DNA from: Pseudomonas sp. 30_B | Lineage (GTDB): Bacteria > Pseudomonadota > Gammaproteobacteria > Pseudomonadales > Pseudomonadaceae | DNA length: 64,000 nt | Reading direction: 5' to 3' | NCBI RefSeq assembly: GCF_017491605.1 | Contig: NZ_JAFGYY010000020.1 | Span: 1 to 64,000, forward strand | Shown: positions 1 to 8,545 of the stretch, piece by piece | Layout: every line of letters starts with the position of its first letter | How positions within the stretch are numbered: position 1 is the first letter of the stretch | The notes under the pieces: model-generated | Databases searched by the model: none | The model's input: the letters and a program-made list of their open reading frames with translations, nothing else | Told to the model about the DNA's origin: nothing | Translations under genes and position numbers: made by a program

Positions 1-272
1 CACTCCGAGCGCCCCTTCAGGAGGCCGAGTGGAATCGGAGTTTCAGGGGTTGAGCGGCATGGATGCCGCGAGAGCCGCGATGGGCCAGGGATGGCCCTTC
101 GCGGCGGGCCCCTGAAACTTCGATGGAAGGAGGGAACCCCGGCGAAGCCGGACCCGGATGTCGGGACGAGACTTTTGCCTACTTTGCGTCGTTTGGCAAA
201 GTAGGTCGCCCGAGGGGGCGAAACAAAATCTCTCAGCACACGCCGAAGCGGCGCATATACACCCAAACACCA
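1..272 (-). repeat. Dispersed structured element, copy A (cut by window start)
   Basis: First of four copies in the window of one element; its 3' tail runs off the left edge. Read on the minus strand it holds, in order: a hairpin with arms CCTACTTTGC (+ strand 196-205) and GCAAAGTAGG (178-187) around the loop CAAACGAC (188-195); a hairpin CCGGC-TTC-GCCGG (139-151); and an outer helix GTTTCAGGGG/CCCCTGAAAC (40-49 with 109-118) enclosing two further small hairpins. The first two stems differ from those of the other copies with both arms changed together. It lies downstream of the small membrane protein gene at 375-542 and on the same strand. Open frames through it are not credible genes. Confidence 0.85.
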
Positions 273-275
273 CAA

Positions 276-340
276 CGGCGAATAACGCCAGAGGCGTTAT
301 TCGCCGTACAAAAAGCATCGCGGACGGAGTCCGCTCCTAC
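276..340 (-). repeat. Palindromic hairpin plus REP unit
   Basis: A perfect 14-bp stem, CGGCGAATAACGCC (276-289) with its complement (293-306) around a 3-base loop, is followed by a REP unit of the GTAGGAGCGGACTCCGTCCG type (about 317-340, minus strand). The same REP-then-hairpin order precedes structured-element copies B and C. Confidence 0.8.
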
Positions 341-374
341 GGTGGGGAGCAGGGCCCAAGTCCGCGGCCTCAAG

Positions 375-542
375 CTACACCGAGGTAGCGAGATAGATCC
401 GGTAGGTGATGACCGACAGCATGCTCAGCACGCCGATCCACATCAGCAGTACGCCAACGCCCCGTTCGCGGATGGTGAAGCCGATCCCCAGCATGAACAT
501 GCCAAAGACGATGATGGCGATGGTGACGAGGATGGAGTCCAT
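375..542 (-). CDS. Small inner-membrane protein, 55 aa
   Basis: A 55-residue protein starting MDSILVTIAIIVFG and ending in LATSV. Two hydrophobic segments (about residues 4-22 and 29-46) are joined by a short basic hairpin (IRERG), so it is a two-pass membrane hairpin protein. The ATG at 540-542 is preceded by AAGGA about six bases upstream. No family or function was recognised. It lies between structured-element copy A downstream and the small hypothetical gene at 673-888. The hydrophobic pattern, the ribosome binding site and the fit between stop and start support a real gene. Confidence 0.7.
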   Translation of the reverse strand: MDSILVTIAIIVFGMFMLGIGFTIRERGVGVLLMWIGVLSMLSVITYRIYLATSV

Positions 543-672
543 GGCGTGTCCTTGTCGCAGTATTCCGATAGATGAAGTCTAGGCCAGCAGACACTCGAAT
601 TTGCGTGATCCGTAATGGCCGGGCGGGCGGATGATAGCTGCCTGGCGGCGAATGCCCAAGCCGCAATGCCGT

Positions 673-888
673 TCATGCCGGCTTGGCGCTCCTGCCGACC
701 AGCCGGTAGGCCTTGAGCGTCAGGTGCAGGCCGCAGGTGCGTCGTTCCAGATAGCCCAGGTGGATGAGCAGGTCACTCAGGCCGGGATGGATCGCTGCGC
801 CACGGCGTACGCCGACAAGCACCTTGCGCAGCTCGGCGTCTGAGTGGGAGGACGAGCTTCCTCTGCCGCCTCTTCGTTCGTGGCTCAT
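673..888 (-). CDS. Small hypothetical protein, 71 aa
   Basis: Short protein beginning MSHERRGGRGSSSSHSDAEL, with a polar Ser/Arg-rich N-terminus and a more ordered C-terminal half containing RKVLVGVRRG and LIHLGYLERRT. An upstream in-frame start would add 19 residues, but the ATG at 886-888 gives the more natural N-terminus. No domain recognised. It could be a small helical regulatory or adaptor protein, but nothing in the sequence decides this. Gene status is moderately likely because the reading frame is intact and the region is otherwise empty. Confidence 0.45.
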   Translation of the reverse strand: MSHERRGGRGSSSSHSDAELRKVLVGVRRGAAIHPGLSDLLIHLGYLERRTCGLHLTLKAYRLVGRSAKPA

Positions 889-1044
889 GGGGCCTGTCCC
901 TGTTTCCATTTCCAATAGTCTGCGGCCAAGGGCAGCTCGGTGCATTTCCTATTGCTATCGGAAAATACTGATCAGCACATCAGCATCTGACAGATTCCAG
1001 AACCCCATCATGTTCTGTTTGTGGGAGCGGCGCGGAGCGCCCAT

Positions 1045-1081
1045 AAAAAAGCCCCACGGTCAGGAGCGCAGACCGCAGGGC
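1045..1081 (-). terminator. Rho-independent terminator of mexEF-oprN
   Basis: On the minus strand GCCC-tg-CGGT and ACCG-tg-GGGC pair around an 11-base loop and are followed by six T residues. It lies 39 bases beyond the oprN stop, as expected for the operon end. Confidence 0.75.
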
Positions 1082-1119
1082 AGGAAGGGTCGAGGTCGAC
1101 TCGACCAGGAGAGGAAGGA

Positions 1120-2517
1120 TCAGGCCGAAGGCTGCCAGCCGCCGCCCAGGGCCTTGTAGATGGCGACGATGCCGCGATAGACATCCACTTCCGCCAGCGC
1201 CTGGGCATCTTCGGCGGCCAGCTGCTCGCGCTCGGCGTCCAGCAGGTTGAGGAAGTCCACGGTGCCTTCGCGGTACTGCTGGCCGGCCTGCTGCGCCGCG
1301 TTGCGGCTGGCCTCGGACTGGCGCACCAGCGAGACCAGGCGCTGCTGGCGCTTGCCGTAGTCGCTGAAGGCGTTGGACGACTCTTCCAGGGCCAGCAGGA
1401 CCTGCTGCTCATAGGTTGCCAGCGCGCCGTCGGCGTCGGCCTTGGAGGCGCGCAGGCGGGCGCGCACGCTGCCCAGGTCGAAGGCTGCCCAGGTGATGCT
1501 CGGCGCGACGCTCCAGGCATTGGCGGCGGACGAGCCGATCTGCGAACCACGGCCGGCGGTGAAGCCCAGGAAACCGCCAAGGCTGACTTTCGGGAACAGG
1601 TCGGCGGTGGCCACGCCCACGTCCGCGGTGGCGGAGGCCAGGCGGCGCTCGGCGGCGGCAACGTCCGGCCGACGGCGCAGCAACTCACCCGGATCGCCGA
1701 TCGGCAGGGCCTTGGCGATGGCCGGCAGCTGCTTGGGCGACAGGTCCACGGTCAGCGCGTCCGGGCGCTGGCCGAGGAGGGTGGCGATGCGGTTCTTCTG
1801 CCTGACTTCTTCGGCCTGCAACTGCGGCACGCTGGCTTCGGTGGCGGCCAGGCGCGCTTCGGCGCGCTGCACGTCCAGCTCGTTGCCAACGCCCGCGTCG
1901 CGCAACTGGATGGTCAGGTCGCGGGATTCGCGCTGGTTCTCCAGGTTGCTTCGGGCGATGCCTTCGCGCAGCTGCGCACCACGCAGCTGGCCGTAGGCGT
2001 CGGCCAGCTCGGCGATCAGGCTGACCTGCAATTGCTGCAGGTCGGCCACGGTCGCCTCGCTCAAGGCATCGGTGGATTCCAGCTCGCGGCGCACGCGGCC
2101 GAACAGGTCGACTTCCCAGATCATGTCCAGGCCCAGGTCGTAACGCTCCTGGTTGACCCGGTCATCGGTCTGCCCGGGAATCTGGCCCTTGCCGATCTGC
2201 GCCGAGGCGCTGCTGGTGACGGTGGGAAAACGGTCGTTGGCCACGTCGTCACGGATCGCCCGCGAGGCCAGCACGCGGGCATAGGCCACGCGCAGCTCGC
2301 GGTTTTCCTTCAGCGCCTGGTCGACCAGCTGGCTCAGCACCGGGTCGTCGAACTGTTTCCACCAGGCGTCTTCGTAACGCGTGCGGTCGTAGTCCTTCAC
2401 CTGGGCGTTGCTGTCCAGTCGAGCCGGCGCGGTGTCCGGCTTCTGGTAGTCGGGGCCGACCATGCAGGCGCTGAGGGCCAGCGCGAGCAGGGCGGGGGCA
2501 AAGAGTTTCACGTTCAT
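1120..2517 (-). CDS. oprN: RND efflux outer membrane lipoprotein OprN
   Basis: Outer membrane channel of the MexEF-OprN tripartite multidrug pump, exporting quinolones, chloramphenicol and trimethoprim in P. aeruginosa. The 465-residue protein has a lipoprotein signal with lipobox LSAC (acylated Cys18) followed by MVGPDYQKP, the typical NodT/OprM-family start, and the paired outer-membrane-factor repeats (TolC-type beta-barrel and alpha-helical tunnel) through the rest. The start codon overlaps the mexF stop by four bases (ATGA), indicating translational coupling, and a terminator follows at 1045-1081. Length and order match P. aeruginosa. Sure of the family; the OprN assignment rests on the mexEF neighbours. 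Confidence 0.95.
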   Translation of the reverse strand: MNVKLFAPALLALALSACMVGPDYQKPDTAPARLDSNAQVKDYDRTRYEDAWWKQFDDPVLSQLVDQALKENRELRVAYARVLASRAIRDDVANDRFPTVTSSASAQIGKGQIPGQTDDRVNQERYDLGLDMIWEVDLFGRVRRELESTDALSEATVADLQQLQVSLIAELADAYGQLRGAQLREGIARSNLENQRESRDLTIQLRDAGVGNELDVQRAEARLAATEASVPQLQAEEVRQKNRIATLLGQRPDALTVDLSPKQLPAIAKALPIGDPGELLRRRPDVAAAERRLASATADVGVATADLFPKVSLGGFLGFTAGRGSQIGSSAANAWSVAPSITWAAFDLGSVRARLRASKADADGALATYEQQVLLALEESSNAFSDYGKRQQRLVSLVRQSEASRNAAQQAGQQYREGTVDFLNLLDAEREQLAAEDAQALAEVDVYRGIVAIYKALGGGWQPSA

Positions 2518-5500
2518 GCTGTGTGGCCCTCGCTATTGGCCAGGTGGCTCAGACGCTGTTGTTTCTTCGCTTCGCGGGCTTCCATGAAGCGGCGGATCAG
2601 CACATAGAAGACCGGGGTCAGCAGCAGGCCGAAGAAGGTCACGCCGAGCATCCCGGAGAACACCGCGACACCCATGGCATGGCGCATTTCGGCGCCGGCG
2701 CCGGACGACAGCACCAGCGGCACCACGCCCATGATGAAGGCGATGGAGGTCATCAGGATCGGCCGCAGACGCAGGCGGCAGGCTTCCAGTACCGCGCTCA
2801 GGCGGTCCATGCCTTCGTCCTGTTTGTCCTTGGCGAACTCGACGATCAGGATCGCGTTCTTGCACGCCAGACCCACCAGTACGATCAGGCCGATCTGGGT
2901 GAAGATGTTGTTGTCACCACCGGACAGGATCACCCCGGTGATGGCCGACAGCAGGGTCATCGGCACGATCAGGATCACCGCCAGCGGCAGGCCCCAGCTC
3001 TCGTACAGCGCGGCCAGCACCAGGAAGGCGAGGAGCACGCAGAGCGGGAAGACGAACACCGCGGTGTTGCCGGCGAGGATCTGCTGGTAGGTCAGGTCGG
3101 TCCACTCGTAGGTCATGCCATTGGGCAGTTCCTGTTTCAGCAGCTTCTCGATCGCCGCCTCCGCCTGGCCGGAGCTGTAGCCCGGTGCGGCGGCGCCGTT
3201 GATCTCGGCGGTGATGAAGCCGTTGTAGTGCATCACCCGGTCGGGGCCGGCGGTGTCGCTGATCTTGATGAAGGTGGCCAGCGGGACCATCTCGCCCTGG
3301 TTGTTGCGCACCTTCAGCTGGCCGATCTGCTCGGGCTCCAGGCGGAATTTCTGGTCAGCCTGGACGTTGACCTGGTAGGTGCGGCCGAAGCGGTTGAAGT
3401 CGTTGGTGTACAGCGAACCCAGGTAGACCTGCAGGGTGTCGAAGATGTCGCTGATCGCCACGCCGTGGGTCTTGGCCTTCTCGCGGTCGATGGCGGCATC
3501 CACCTGCGGCACGTTCACCTGGTAGCTGGTGAACACCGACATCGGGTTCAGTTCCGGCAGCGCGCGGGCCTTGTTGAGAATGTTCTGGGTCTGGTTGTAG
3601 AGCTCCTCGTAACCCAGGTTGCCACGGTCCTCCACCTGCAGGCGGAAGCCGCCGATGGTGCCCAGCCCCTGTACCGGCGGCGGCGGGAAGATGGCGATGT
3701 AGGCGTCCTGGATGTCGGCGAACTGCTTGTTCAGCTCGGCGGCGATCTCATTGGCGGACATACCCGGACCCTTGCGCTGGTCGAAATCCTTCAGCGGGGT
3801 GAAGACGATGCCGCTGTTGGGGCTGTTGGTGAAGCCGTTGATCGACAGGCCCGGGAAAGACACGGTGTGCTCGATGCCCGGGTGCTTGTTGGCGATGTCG
3901 GACATGCGCTTGATCACCGCTTCGGTGCGGTCCAGCGTGGCCGCGTCGGGCAACTGGGCGAAGGCCACCAGGTACTGCTTGTCCTGTTGCGGCACGAAGC
4001 CGCTCGGGGTGCTGGAGAAGCCCAGGTAGGTCAGGCCGATCAGCCCCGCGTAGAGGATCAGCGCAATGGAGCTGCCACGCAGCACGCGGGTGACGGTGCC
4101 GACGTAGCCGTGGCTGGCGCGGTCGAAGAAGCGGTTGAACGGACGGAACAGCCAGCTGCCCAGCAGGGTGTCGAGCAGCACCGAGAAGCGGTCCTTCGGT
4201 TCGTGGTGTCCCTTGAGCAGCACGGCGGCCAGCGCCGGGGACAGGGTCAGCGAGTTGAACGCGGAGATCACCGTGGAAATGGCGATGGTCAGCGCGAACT
4301 GCCGGTAGAACTGCCCGGTAAGGCCGGAGATGAAGGCGGTCGGCACGAACACGGCGCACAGCACCAGGGCGGTGGCGATGATCGGCCCGGTCACCTCGCG
4401 CATGGCGCGCTTGGTGGCCTCGATGGGCGTGAGCCCCAGCCCGATGTTCCGCTCGACGTTCTCCACCACCACGATGGCGTCGTCCACCACGATGCCGATG
4501 GCCAGCACCAGGCCGAACAGCGACAGCGCGTTGAGCGAGAAACCGAAGAAGTGCATCACCGCGAAGGTGCCGATCAGCGACACCGGCACGGCGGCCAGCG
4601 GAATGATCGAGGCGCGCCAGGTCTGCAGGAACAGCACGACCACCAGCACCACCAGGATCAGGGCTTCGAACAGGGTGTGCACCACCGCTTCGATGGAGCC
4701 GCGGACGAAGATGGTCGGGTCATAGACGATGGAGTAGTCCACGCCCTGGGGGAAGTTCTTCTTCAGCTCGGCCATCTTCTCGCGCACCTCGTTGGAGATG
4801 GCGATGGCGTTGGAGCCGGGACGCTGGAAGATCGGGATGGCGACCGCCGGCTGGTTGTCCAGCAGCGAGCGCAGGGCGTACTGGCTGGAGCCGAGCTCGA
4901 CGCGGGCGATGTCCTTCAGGCGGGTGATCTCGCCGTCCGGGCCGCTGCGGATGATGATGTTCTCGAACTCTTCCTCGCTGACCAGGCGACCCTGGGTATT
5001 GATCGACAGCTGGAAGCTGGTGGCATTCGGCGCGGGCGGCGCGCCGAGGGAGCCGGCGGCGACCTGGCGGTTCTGCTCGCGGATGGCGGTGACCACGTCG
5101 CTGGCGGTCAGGTTGCGCGAGGCGATCTTGTTCGGATCGAGCCACACGCGCAGGGAGTAGTCGCCCATGCCGAACAGCTGCACGTCGCCCACGCCGTCCA
5201 GGCGCGCCAGCTCGTCCTTGATGTTGAGGATGGCGTAGTTGGACAGGTAGAGCATGTCGTAGCGGTTATCCGGCGAGGTCAGGTGCACGACCATGGTCAG
5301 GTCGGGCGAGGCCTTGTCGACGGTGATGCCGATGCGGGTGACTTCCTCCGGCAGCTTGGGCTCGGTGCGGGTCACGCGGTTCTGCACCTGCACCTGCGCG
5401 TTGTCCAGGTCGGTGCCCAGGGCGAAGGTGATGGTCAGGGTCATCTTGCCGTCGGCGGTGGACTGCGAGGACATGTAGAGCATGTTCTCGACGCCGGTGA

Positions 5501-5711
5501 TGGCTTGCTCCAGCGGCGCTGCGACGGTCTCGCCGATCACCTTGGGGTTGGCGCCGGGGAAGTTGGCGCGCACCACCACGGTGGGCGGCACTACTTCGGG
5601 GTATTCGCTGATCGGCAGCTGGAACAGCGAGATGGCCCCGCCGATCAGGATGATCAGCGAAAGCACGGCGGCGAAGATTGGCCGCTGGATGAAGAATTGC
5701 GAAAAGTTCAT
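2514..5711 (-). CDS. mexF: RND multidrug efflux pump inner membrane protein MexF
   Basis: Proton-driven inner-membrane pump of MexEF-OprN (HAE1 family). The start at 5711 gives MNFSQFFIQRPIFAAVLSL, the typical MexF N-terminus with TM1, and has AGGAA just upstream; an upstream in-frame start would add 15 unlikely residues. At 1065 aa it is the usual length. Twelve TM segments are arranged as 1+5 and 1+5 around two large periplasmic loops. The TM4 proton-relay pair of aspartates is visible in AIGIVVDDAIVVVENVER. It is separated by 108 bp from mexE, a gap with a strong hairpin, and overlaps oprN by four bases. Confidence 0.97.
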   Translation of the reverse strand: MNFSQFFIQRPIFAAVLSLIILIGGAISLFQLPISEYPEVVPPTVVVRANFPGANPKVIGETVAAPLEQAITGVENMLYMSSQSTADGKMTLTITFALGTDLDNAQVQVQNRVTRTEPKLPEEVTRIGITVDKASPDLTMVVHLTSPDNRYDMLYLSNYAILNIKDELARLDGVGDVQLFGMGDYSLRVWLDPNKIASRNLTASDVVTAIREQNRQVAAGSLGAPPAPNATSFQLSINTQGRLVSEEEFENIIIRSGPDGEITRLKDIARVELGSSQYALRSLLDNQPAVAIPIFQRPGSNAIAISNEVREKMAELKKNFPQGVDYSIVYDPTIFVRGSIEAVVHTLFEALILVVLVVVLFLQTWRASIIPLAAVPVSLIGTFAVMHFFGFSLNALSLFGLVLAIGIVVDDAIVVVENVERNIGLGLTPIEATKRAMREVTGPIIATALVLCAVFVPTAFISGLTGQFYRQFALTIAISTVISAFNSLTLSPALAAVLLKGHHEPKDRFSVLLDTLLGSWLFRPFNRFFDRASHGYVGTVTRVLRGSSIALILYAGLIGLTYLGFSSTPSGFVPQQDKQYLVAFAQLPDAATLDRTEAVIKRMSDIANKHPGIEHTVSFPGLSINGFTNSPNSGIVFTPLKDFDQRKGPGMSANEIAAELNKQFADIQDAYIAIFPPPPVQGLGTIGGFRLQVEDRGNLGYEELYNQTQNILNKARALPELNPMSVFTSYQVNVPQVDAAIDREKAKTHGVAISDIFDTLQVYLGSLYTNDFNRFGRTYQVNVQADQKFRLEPEQIGQLKVRNNQGEMVPLATFIKISDTAGPDRVMHYNGFITAEINGAAAPGYSSGQAEAAIEKLLKQELPNGMTYEWTDLTYQQILAGNTAVFVFPLCVLLAFLVLAALYESWGLPLAVILIVPMTLLSAITGVILSGGDNNIFTQIGLIVLVGLACKNAILIVEFAKDKQDEGMDRLSAVLEACRLRLRPILMTSIAFIMGVVPLVLSSGAGAEMRHAMGVAVFSGMLGVTFFGLLLTPVFYVLIRRFMEAREAKKQQRLSHLANSEGHTA

Positions 5712-5766
5712 GGCTGGTTCCTGTCGCGAACGCATCGTTCGCCAAACCCGGGACAAAGGTCACCCA

Positions 5767-5788
5767 AGGCCCTGGTGGGACAGGGCCT
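5767..5788 (-). other. Intercistronic hairpin between mexE and mexF
   Basis: AGGCCCTG (5767-5774) and CAGGGCCT (5781-5788) form a perfect 8-bp stem with a 6-base loop in the mexE-mexF gap. No T-run follows, so it is more likely an mRNA-stability or processing hairpin than a terminator. Confidence 0.6.
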
Positions 5789-5819
5789 GGAACATCGATT
5801 CAGAAATTACGGGTTGGGG

Positions 5820-7055
5820 TCAGCCACGCGGTGCGCTCGGCTTGGCGGATTTCTCGGCGACCTTCGGCGCCTCGCTCTGGGCCAGGGCCTGGCGCTGGTG
5901 GGCGAGGGTGGCGAGGGTGGCCTGGCTGGCCATCTCGACACTCTGGGCATCCACCTGGGCGCCGGGGCGGACCCGCTGCAGGCCGTTGACCACGATGCGG
6001 TCACCCTTGGCCAGGCCATTGCGGACGATGCGCAGGCCTTCCAGCTTCGGACCCAGCTCGATGCTGCGGTATTGCACCTTGCTGTCCTTGTCCATCACCA
6101 GCACGAACTTCTTGCCCAGGTCAGTCCCGACCGCCTCGTCCTTGATCAGCGCGGCGGGGTAGGTGCCGCTGCCGACCAGCTTGATGCGGGCATACAGACC
6201 GGGGGTGAACTGATTGCCGTCGTTGTCGAACACGGCGCGGCCGCGGATGGTGCCGGTCTTGGGGTTCACCTGGTTGTCGAGGAAGTCCAGCTTGCCTTCA
6301 TGGGGGAAGCCGTCCTCGCCGGTCAGGCCCAGGTACACCGGGCTGCTGCCACGGGCGTCGGGGCCGCCCTTGCGGGCCAGGTCCATGTATTTCAGGTAGA
6401 CGCGCTCGTCGGCGTCGAAGTAGGCGTAGACCTTGTCGGTGGAGACCAGGGTGGTGAGCAGGGTCTGGCCGCTGTTCACCAGGTTGCCGGCGGTCACTTC
6501 GGCGCGGGAAACGCGGCCGTCGATGGGCGCGGTGATCTGGGTGAACGACAGGTTCAGGCGGGCGTTGTCCAGTTCCGCCTGGGTCGCCGCGACCACGGCT
6601 TTCGCCTCGGTGGCGGCGGCGCTGCGGGCGTCGGCCAACTCGGCTGAGATTGCGTTGGTGGCGCGCAGGCGCTCGCCACGGGCGGCTTCGTTGACGGTGC
6701 GGGTCTGGTTGGCGCGGGCCTGTTGCAGCTGCGCTTCCAGGCGATGCACCTCGGCCTCGAAGGGGCGCGGGTCGATCTGGAACAGCAGGTCGCCTTTCTT
6801 CACCAGCGTGCCTTCGCGGAAGGCCACGCGGTCGATGTAGCCGGAGACGCGCGGACGCAGTTCGACGGACTCCGGAGCCTCCAGGCGGCCGGTGAATTCA
6901 TCCCATTCGTTGATTGGCTGTTCGATGACTTCGGCCACGCTGACCTTGGGTGCGGGCATGTTCTGCGCCGCATCCTGGCCTTTGCCGCAGGCGCTGAGCA
7001 CCAGCGCGGCGGCGAGCGCCAACGGGACACGCAAGGCTTTGAGATTTCGCTCCAT
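5820..7055 (-). CDS. mexE: RND efflux periplasmic adaptor MexE
   Basis: Membrane-fusion subunit linking MexF to OprN. The 411-residue protein has a lipoprotein signal with lipobox LSAC (Cys about 23), then the adaptor core: a beta-barrel/lipoyl half beginning near ESVELRPRVSGYIDRVAF, an alpha-hairpin (about residues 100-165), the second lipoyl half, and membrane-proximal beta-domains to about residue 370. The C-terminal tail is Ala/Lys/Pro-rich. It is the first gene of the operon, 261 bp downstream of mexT, with a candidate MexT-binding dyad about 100 bp upstream of its start. Confidence 0.95.
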   Translation of the reverse strand: MERNLKALRVPLALAAALVLSACGKGQDAAQNMPAPKVSVAEVIEQPINEWDEFTGRLEAPESVELRPRVSGYIDRVAFREGTLVKKGDLLFQIDPRPFEAEVHRLEAQLQQARANQTRTVNEAARGERLRATNAISAELADARSAAATEAKAVVAATQAELDNARLNLSFTQITAPIDGRVSRAEVTAGNLVNSGQTLLTTLVSTDKVYAYFDADERVYLKYMDLARKGGPDARGSSPVYLGLTGEDGFPHEGKLDFLDNQVNPKTGTIRGRAVFDNDGNQFTPGLYARIKLVGSGTYPAALIKDEAVGTDLGKKFVLVMDKDSKVQYRSIELGPKLEGLRIVRNGLAKGDRIVVNGLQRVRPGAQVDAQSVEMASQATLATLAHQRQALAQSEAPKVAEKSAKPSAPRG

Positions 7056-7146
7056 GGAAAAGACTCCACCGTTCTAATTGGTTTTGGGACTTCTGATGGA
7101 GCGGAGTCTGCGTTCGGGGGCGTCTGGGAACTAATCGAACGAGCGA

Positions 7147-7172
7147 ATTTTGATTATCACGTGGAGTGATAA
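7147..7172 (-). promoter_or_regulatory. Candidate MexT (LysR) box upstream of mexE
   Basis: TTATCAC (7154-7160) and GTGATAA (7166-7172) form a perfect 7-bp dyad with a 5-base spacer. On the minus strand it reads ATCA-N5-CGTGAT-N4-AAAAT, resembling the MexT nod-box pattern ATCA-N5-GTCGAT-N4-ACYAT known from P. aeruginosa (10 of 15 defined positions). It sits about 100 bp upstream of mexE, where an activator site is expected. Confidence 0.6.
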
Positions 7173-7248
7173 ATGCCTTTGCACTATGCGCACGAATAGA
7201 TAGAAGAAGCGGGCACGGGATTTGCCCGGAGGGATCGCGGCTTCCGTT

Positions 7249-7295
7249 GTAGGAGCGGGCCATGCCCGCGATCGCGCGCATGGCGCGCTCCTACA
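7249..7295. repeat. Paired REP units
   Basis: Two inverted REP-type sequences, GTAGGAGCGGGCCATGCCCG and its divergent partner ending GCGCTCCTAC, lie head to head just downstream of mexT. Confidence 0.75.
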
Positions 7296-7316
7296 GGTCG
7301 AATCTGAAGTCGCCGG

Positions 7317-8231
7317 TCAGAGACTGTCCGGATCACCCACGAACATGGTGATGCGCGAGCGCAGCCAGCGTTCGGCCGGGTCGTTGTCCTGGGCGCCGCG
7401 CCAGACCATCGACAGGTCGGCCAGGCGGGTGGGGAAGGGCGGTTCGTCCGCGCGCAGGCCGCCGCTGGCGGTCAGCGCCGCCGCCACGTACTCGGGCACC
7501 GTGGCGAGGATGTCGGTACCGGCCAGCAACTGCGCGAGGCCGACAAACTGCGGCACCGCCAGCACCACCTGGCGCTTGCGGTCCATCTCGGCCAGGGTCT
7601 GGTCGACGAAGCCGTCCAGGTCGCCGGCATAGGACACCAGCGCGTGCGGGCGCGCGCAATAATCGTCGAGGGTCAGGACGCCGGGGATCGAGTCGGCGCG
7701 CAGGACCCTCCAGGTGCTGCGGCGCAGGGTCTTGCGCTTGGCGTTGGCCGGCAGCTCGTCGGTGTAGCTCACGCCCACGGAAATTTCCCCGGAGGCCAGA
7801 AGTTGCGGCATCAGCAGGTAGTTGGCGCGGCGCACCACCAGGGTGATGCCCGGCGCCTCGGAGCGCAGGCGGCGCAGCAGCGGCGGCAGCAGGCCGAACT
7901 CCACGTCATCGGACAGGCCGATACGGAACACCGCCTTGCTGGTGGCCGGATCGAAGTCGGCGGCGCGACTCAGGGCGGTGGAGATGGAGTCCAGCGCCGG
8001 GGAGAGGTGGCCGAAGATTTCCTGCGCCCGCGCGGTGGGTTCCATGCTGCGTCCGGTGCGGACGAACAGCGGATCGTCGAACAGACTGCGCAGGCGCGCC
8101 AGGGCCGCGCTGATCGCCGGCTGGCCGAGGAACAGCTTCTCGGCGGCGCGAGTCACGCTGCGTTCGTGCATCAGCGTCTCGAAAACGATCAACAGGTTGA
8201 GGTCAACCTTGCGGAGGTCGTTGCGATTCAT
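7317..8231 (-). CDS. mexT: LysR-family activator MexT
   Basis: Transcriptional activator of mexEF-oprN and mexS. The 304-residue protein has the LysR winged helix-turn-helix at about residues 1-65 (LNLLIVFETLMHERSVTRAA, then QPAISAALARLR) and the effector-binding domain after it. Length and sequence match P. aeruginosa MexT, with no frameshift in the N-terminal region where some P. aeruginosa strains carry an inactivating insertion. The ATG at 8231 is preceded by AGGGAG. It is transcribed in the same direction as mexE and divergently from mexS, the canonical layout. Confidence 0.95.
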   Translation of the reverse strand: MNRNDLRKVDLNLLIVFETLMHERSVTRAAEKLFLGQPAISAALARLRSLFDDPLFVRTGRSMEPTARAQEIFGHLSPALDSISTALSRAADFDPATSKAVFRIGLSDDVEFGLLPPLLRRLRSEAPGITLVVRRANYLLMPQLLASGEISVGVSYTDELPANAKRKTLRRSTWRVLRADSIPGVLTLDDYCARPHALVSYAGDLDGFVDQTLAEMDRKRQVVLAVPQFVGLAQLLAGTDILATVPEYVAAALTASGGLRADEPPFPTRLADLSMVWRGAQDNDPAERWLRSRITMFVGDPDSL

Positions 8232-8545
8232 GAAGGCTCCCTGGCAATGGCTGAAAAGTGAAGCCCGACGCGGCCTGCGTCAAGTCTGACAGATAAGTCC
8301 TTGATCAATTTCCACTTTTTTACCGAGAATCGTACACCGCTCCGGTACTCCCGATCGAGCCGCAACAATGCCCGGCGTGTCCAGGCAAACACCCGTCGCA
8401 GAGCCTCCGGGCCGCGGTGGGCCTGCGTTGGCGCCGGTGCCGAATCATCGCTGTTTATGTCCATTATCAACGGTGAACGGTGGTATCGCCCCCAAAGCCC
8501 GGATAGAGTCCGTGGCTATAGAGACATTAAAAGGCGAGGTATGTG
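8232..8545. other. mexT-mexS divergent control region (314 bp)
   Basis: This gap separates mexT from mexS. Besides the candidate MexT box at 8444-8467, no convincing gene is seen; short open frames on both strands lack ribosome binding sites. The T-rich stretch around 8310-8325 may be part of the mexT promoter. Confidence 0.6.
8444..8467 (+). promoter_or_regulatory. Candidate MexT box upstream of mexS
   Basis: ATCA-TCGCT-GTTTAT-GTCC-ATTAT fits the MexT pattern ATCA-N5-GTCGAT-N4-ACYAT at 12 of 15 defined positions. It lies 79 bp upstream of the mexS start. MexT strongly activates mexS in P. aeruginosa, so a site here is expected. Confidence 0.6.

Noticed and set aside
43..575. Open frames through structured-element copy A
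   Set aside because: The same translated sequence recurs at every copy in changing frames and is broken by stem changes; DNA or RNA structure explains the conservation better than protein.
2523..6647. 1374-codon open frame antisense to mexF and mexE
   Set aside because: High-GC shadow frame: low-complexity His/Gln/Gly/Asp-rich translation, no domain, no ribosome binding site, while the minus strand encodes textbook MexF and MexE.
8228..8470. 80-codon frame in the mexT-mexS gap
   Set aside because: No ribosome binding site, overlaps the candidate MexT box and has no recognisable protein character.
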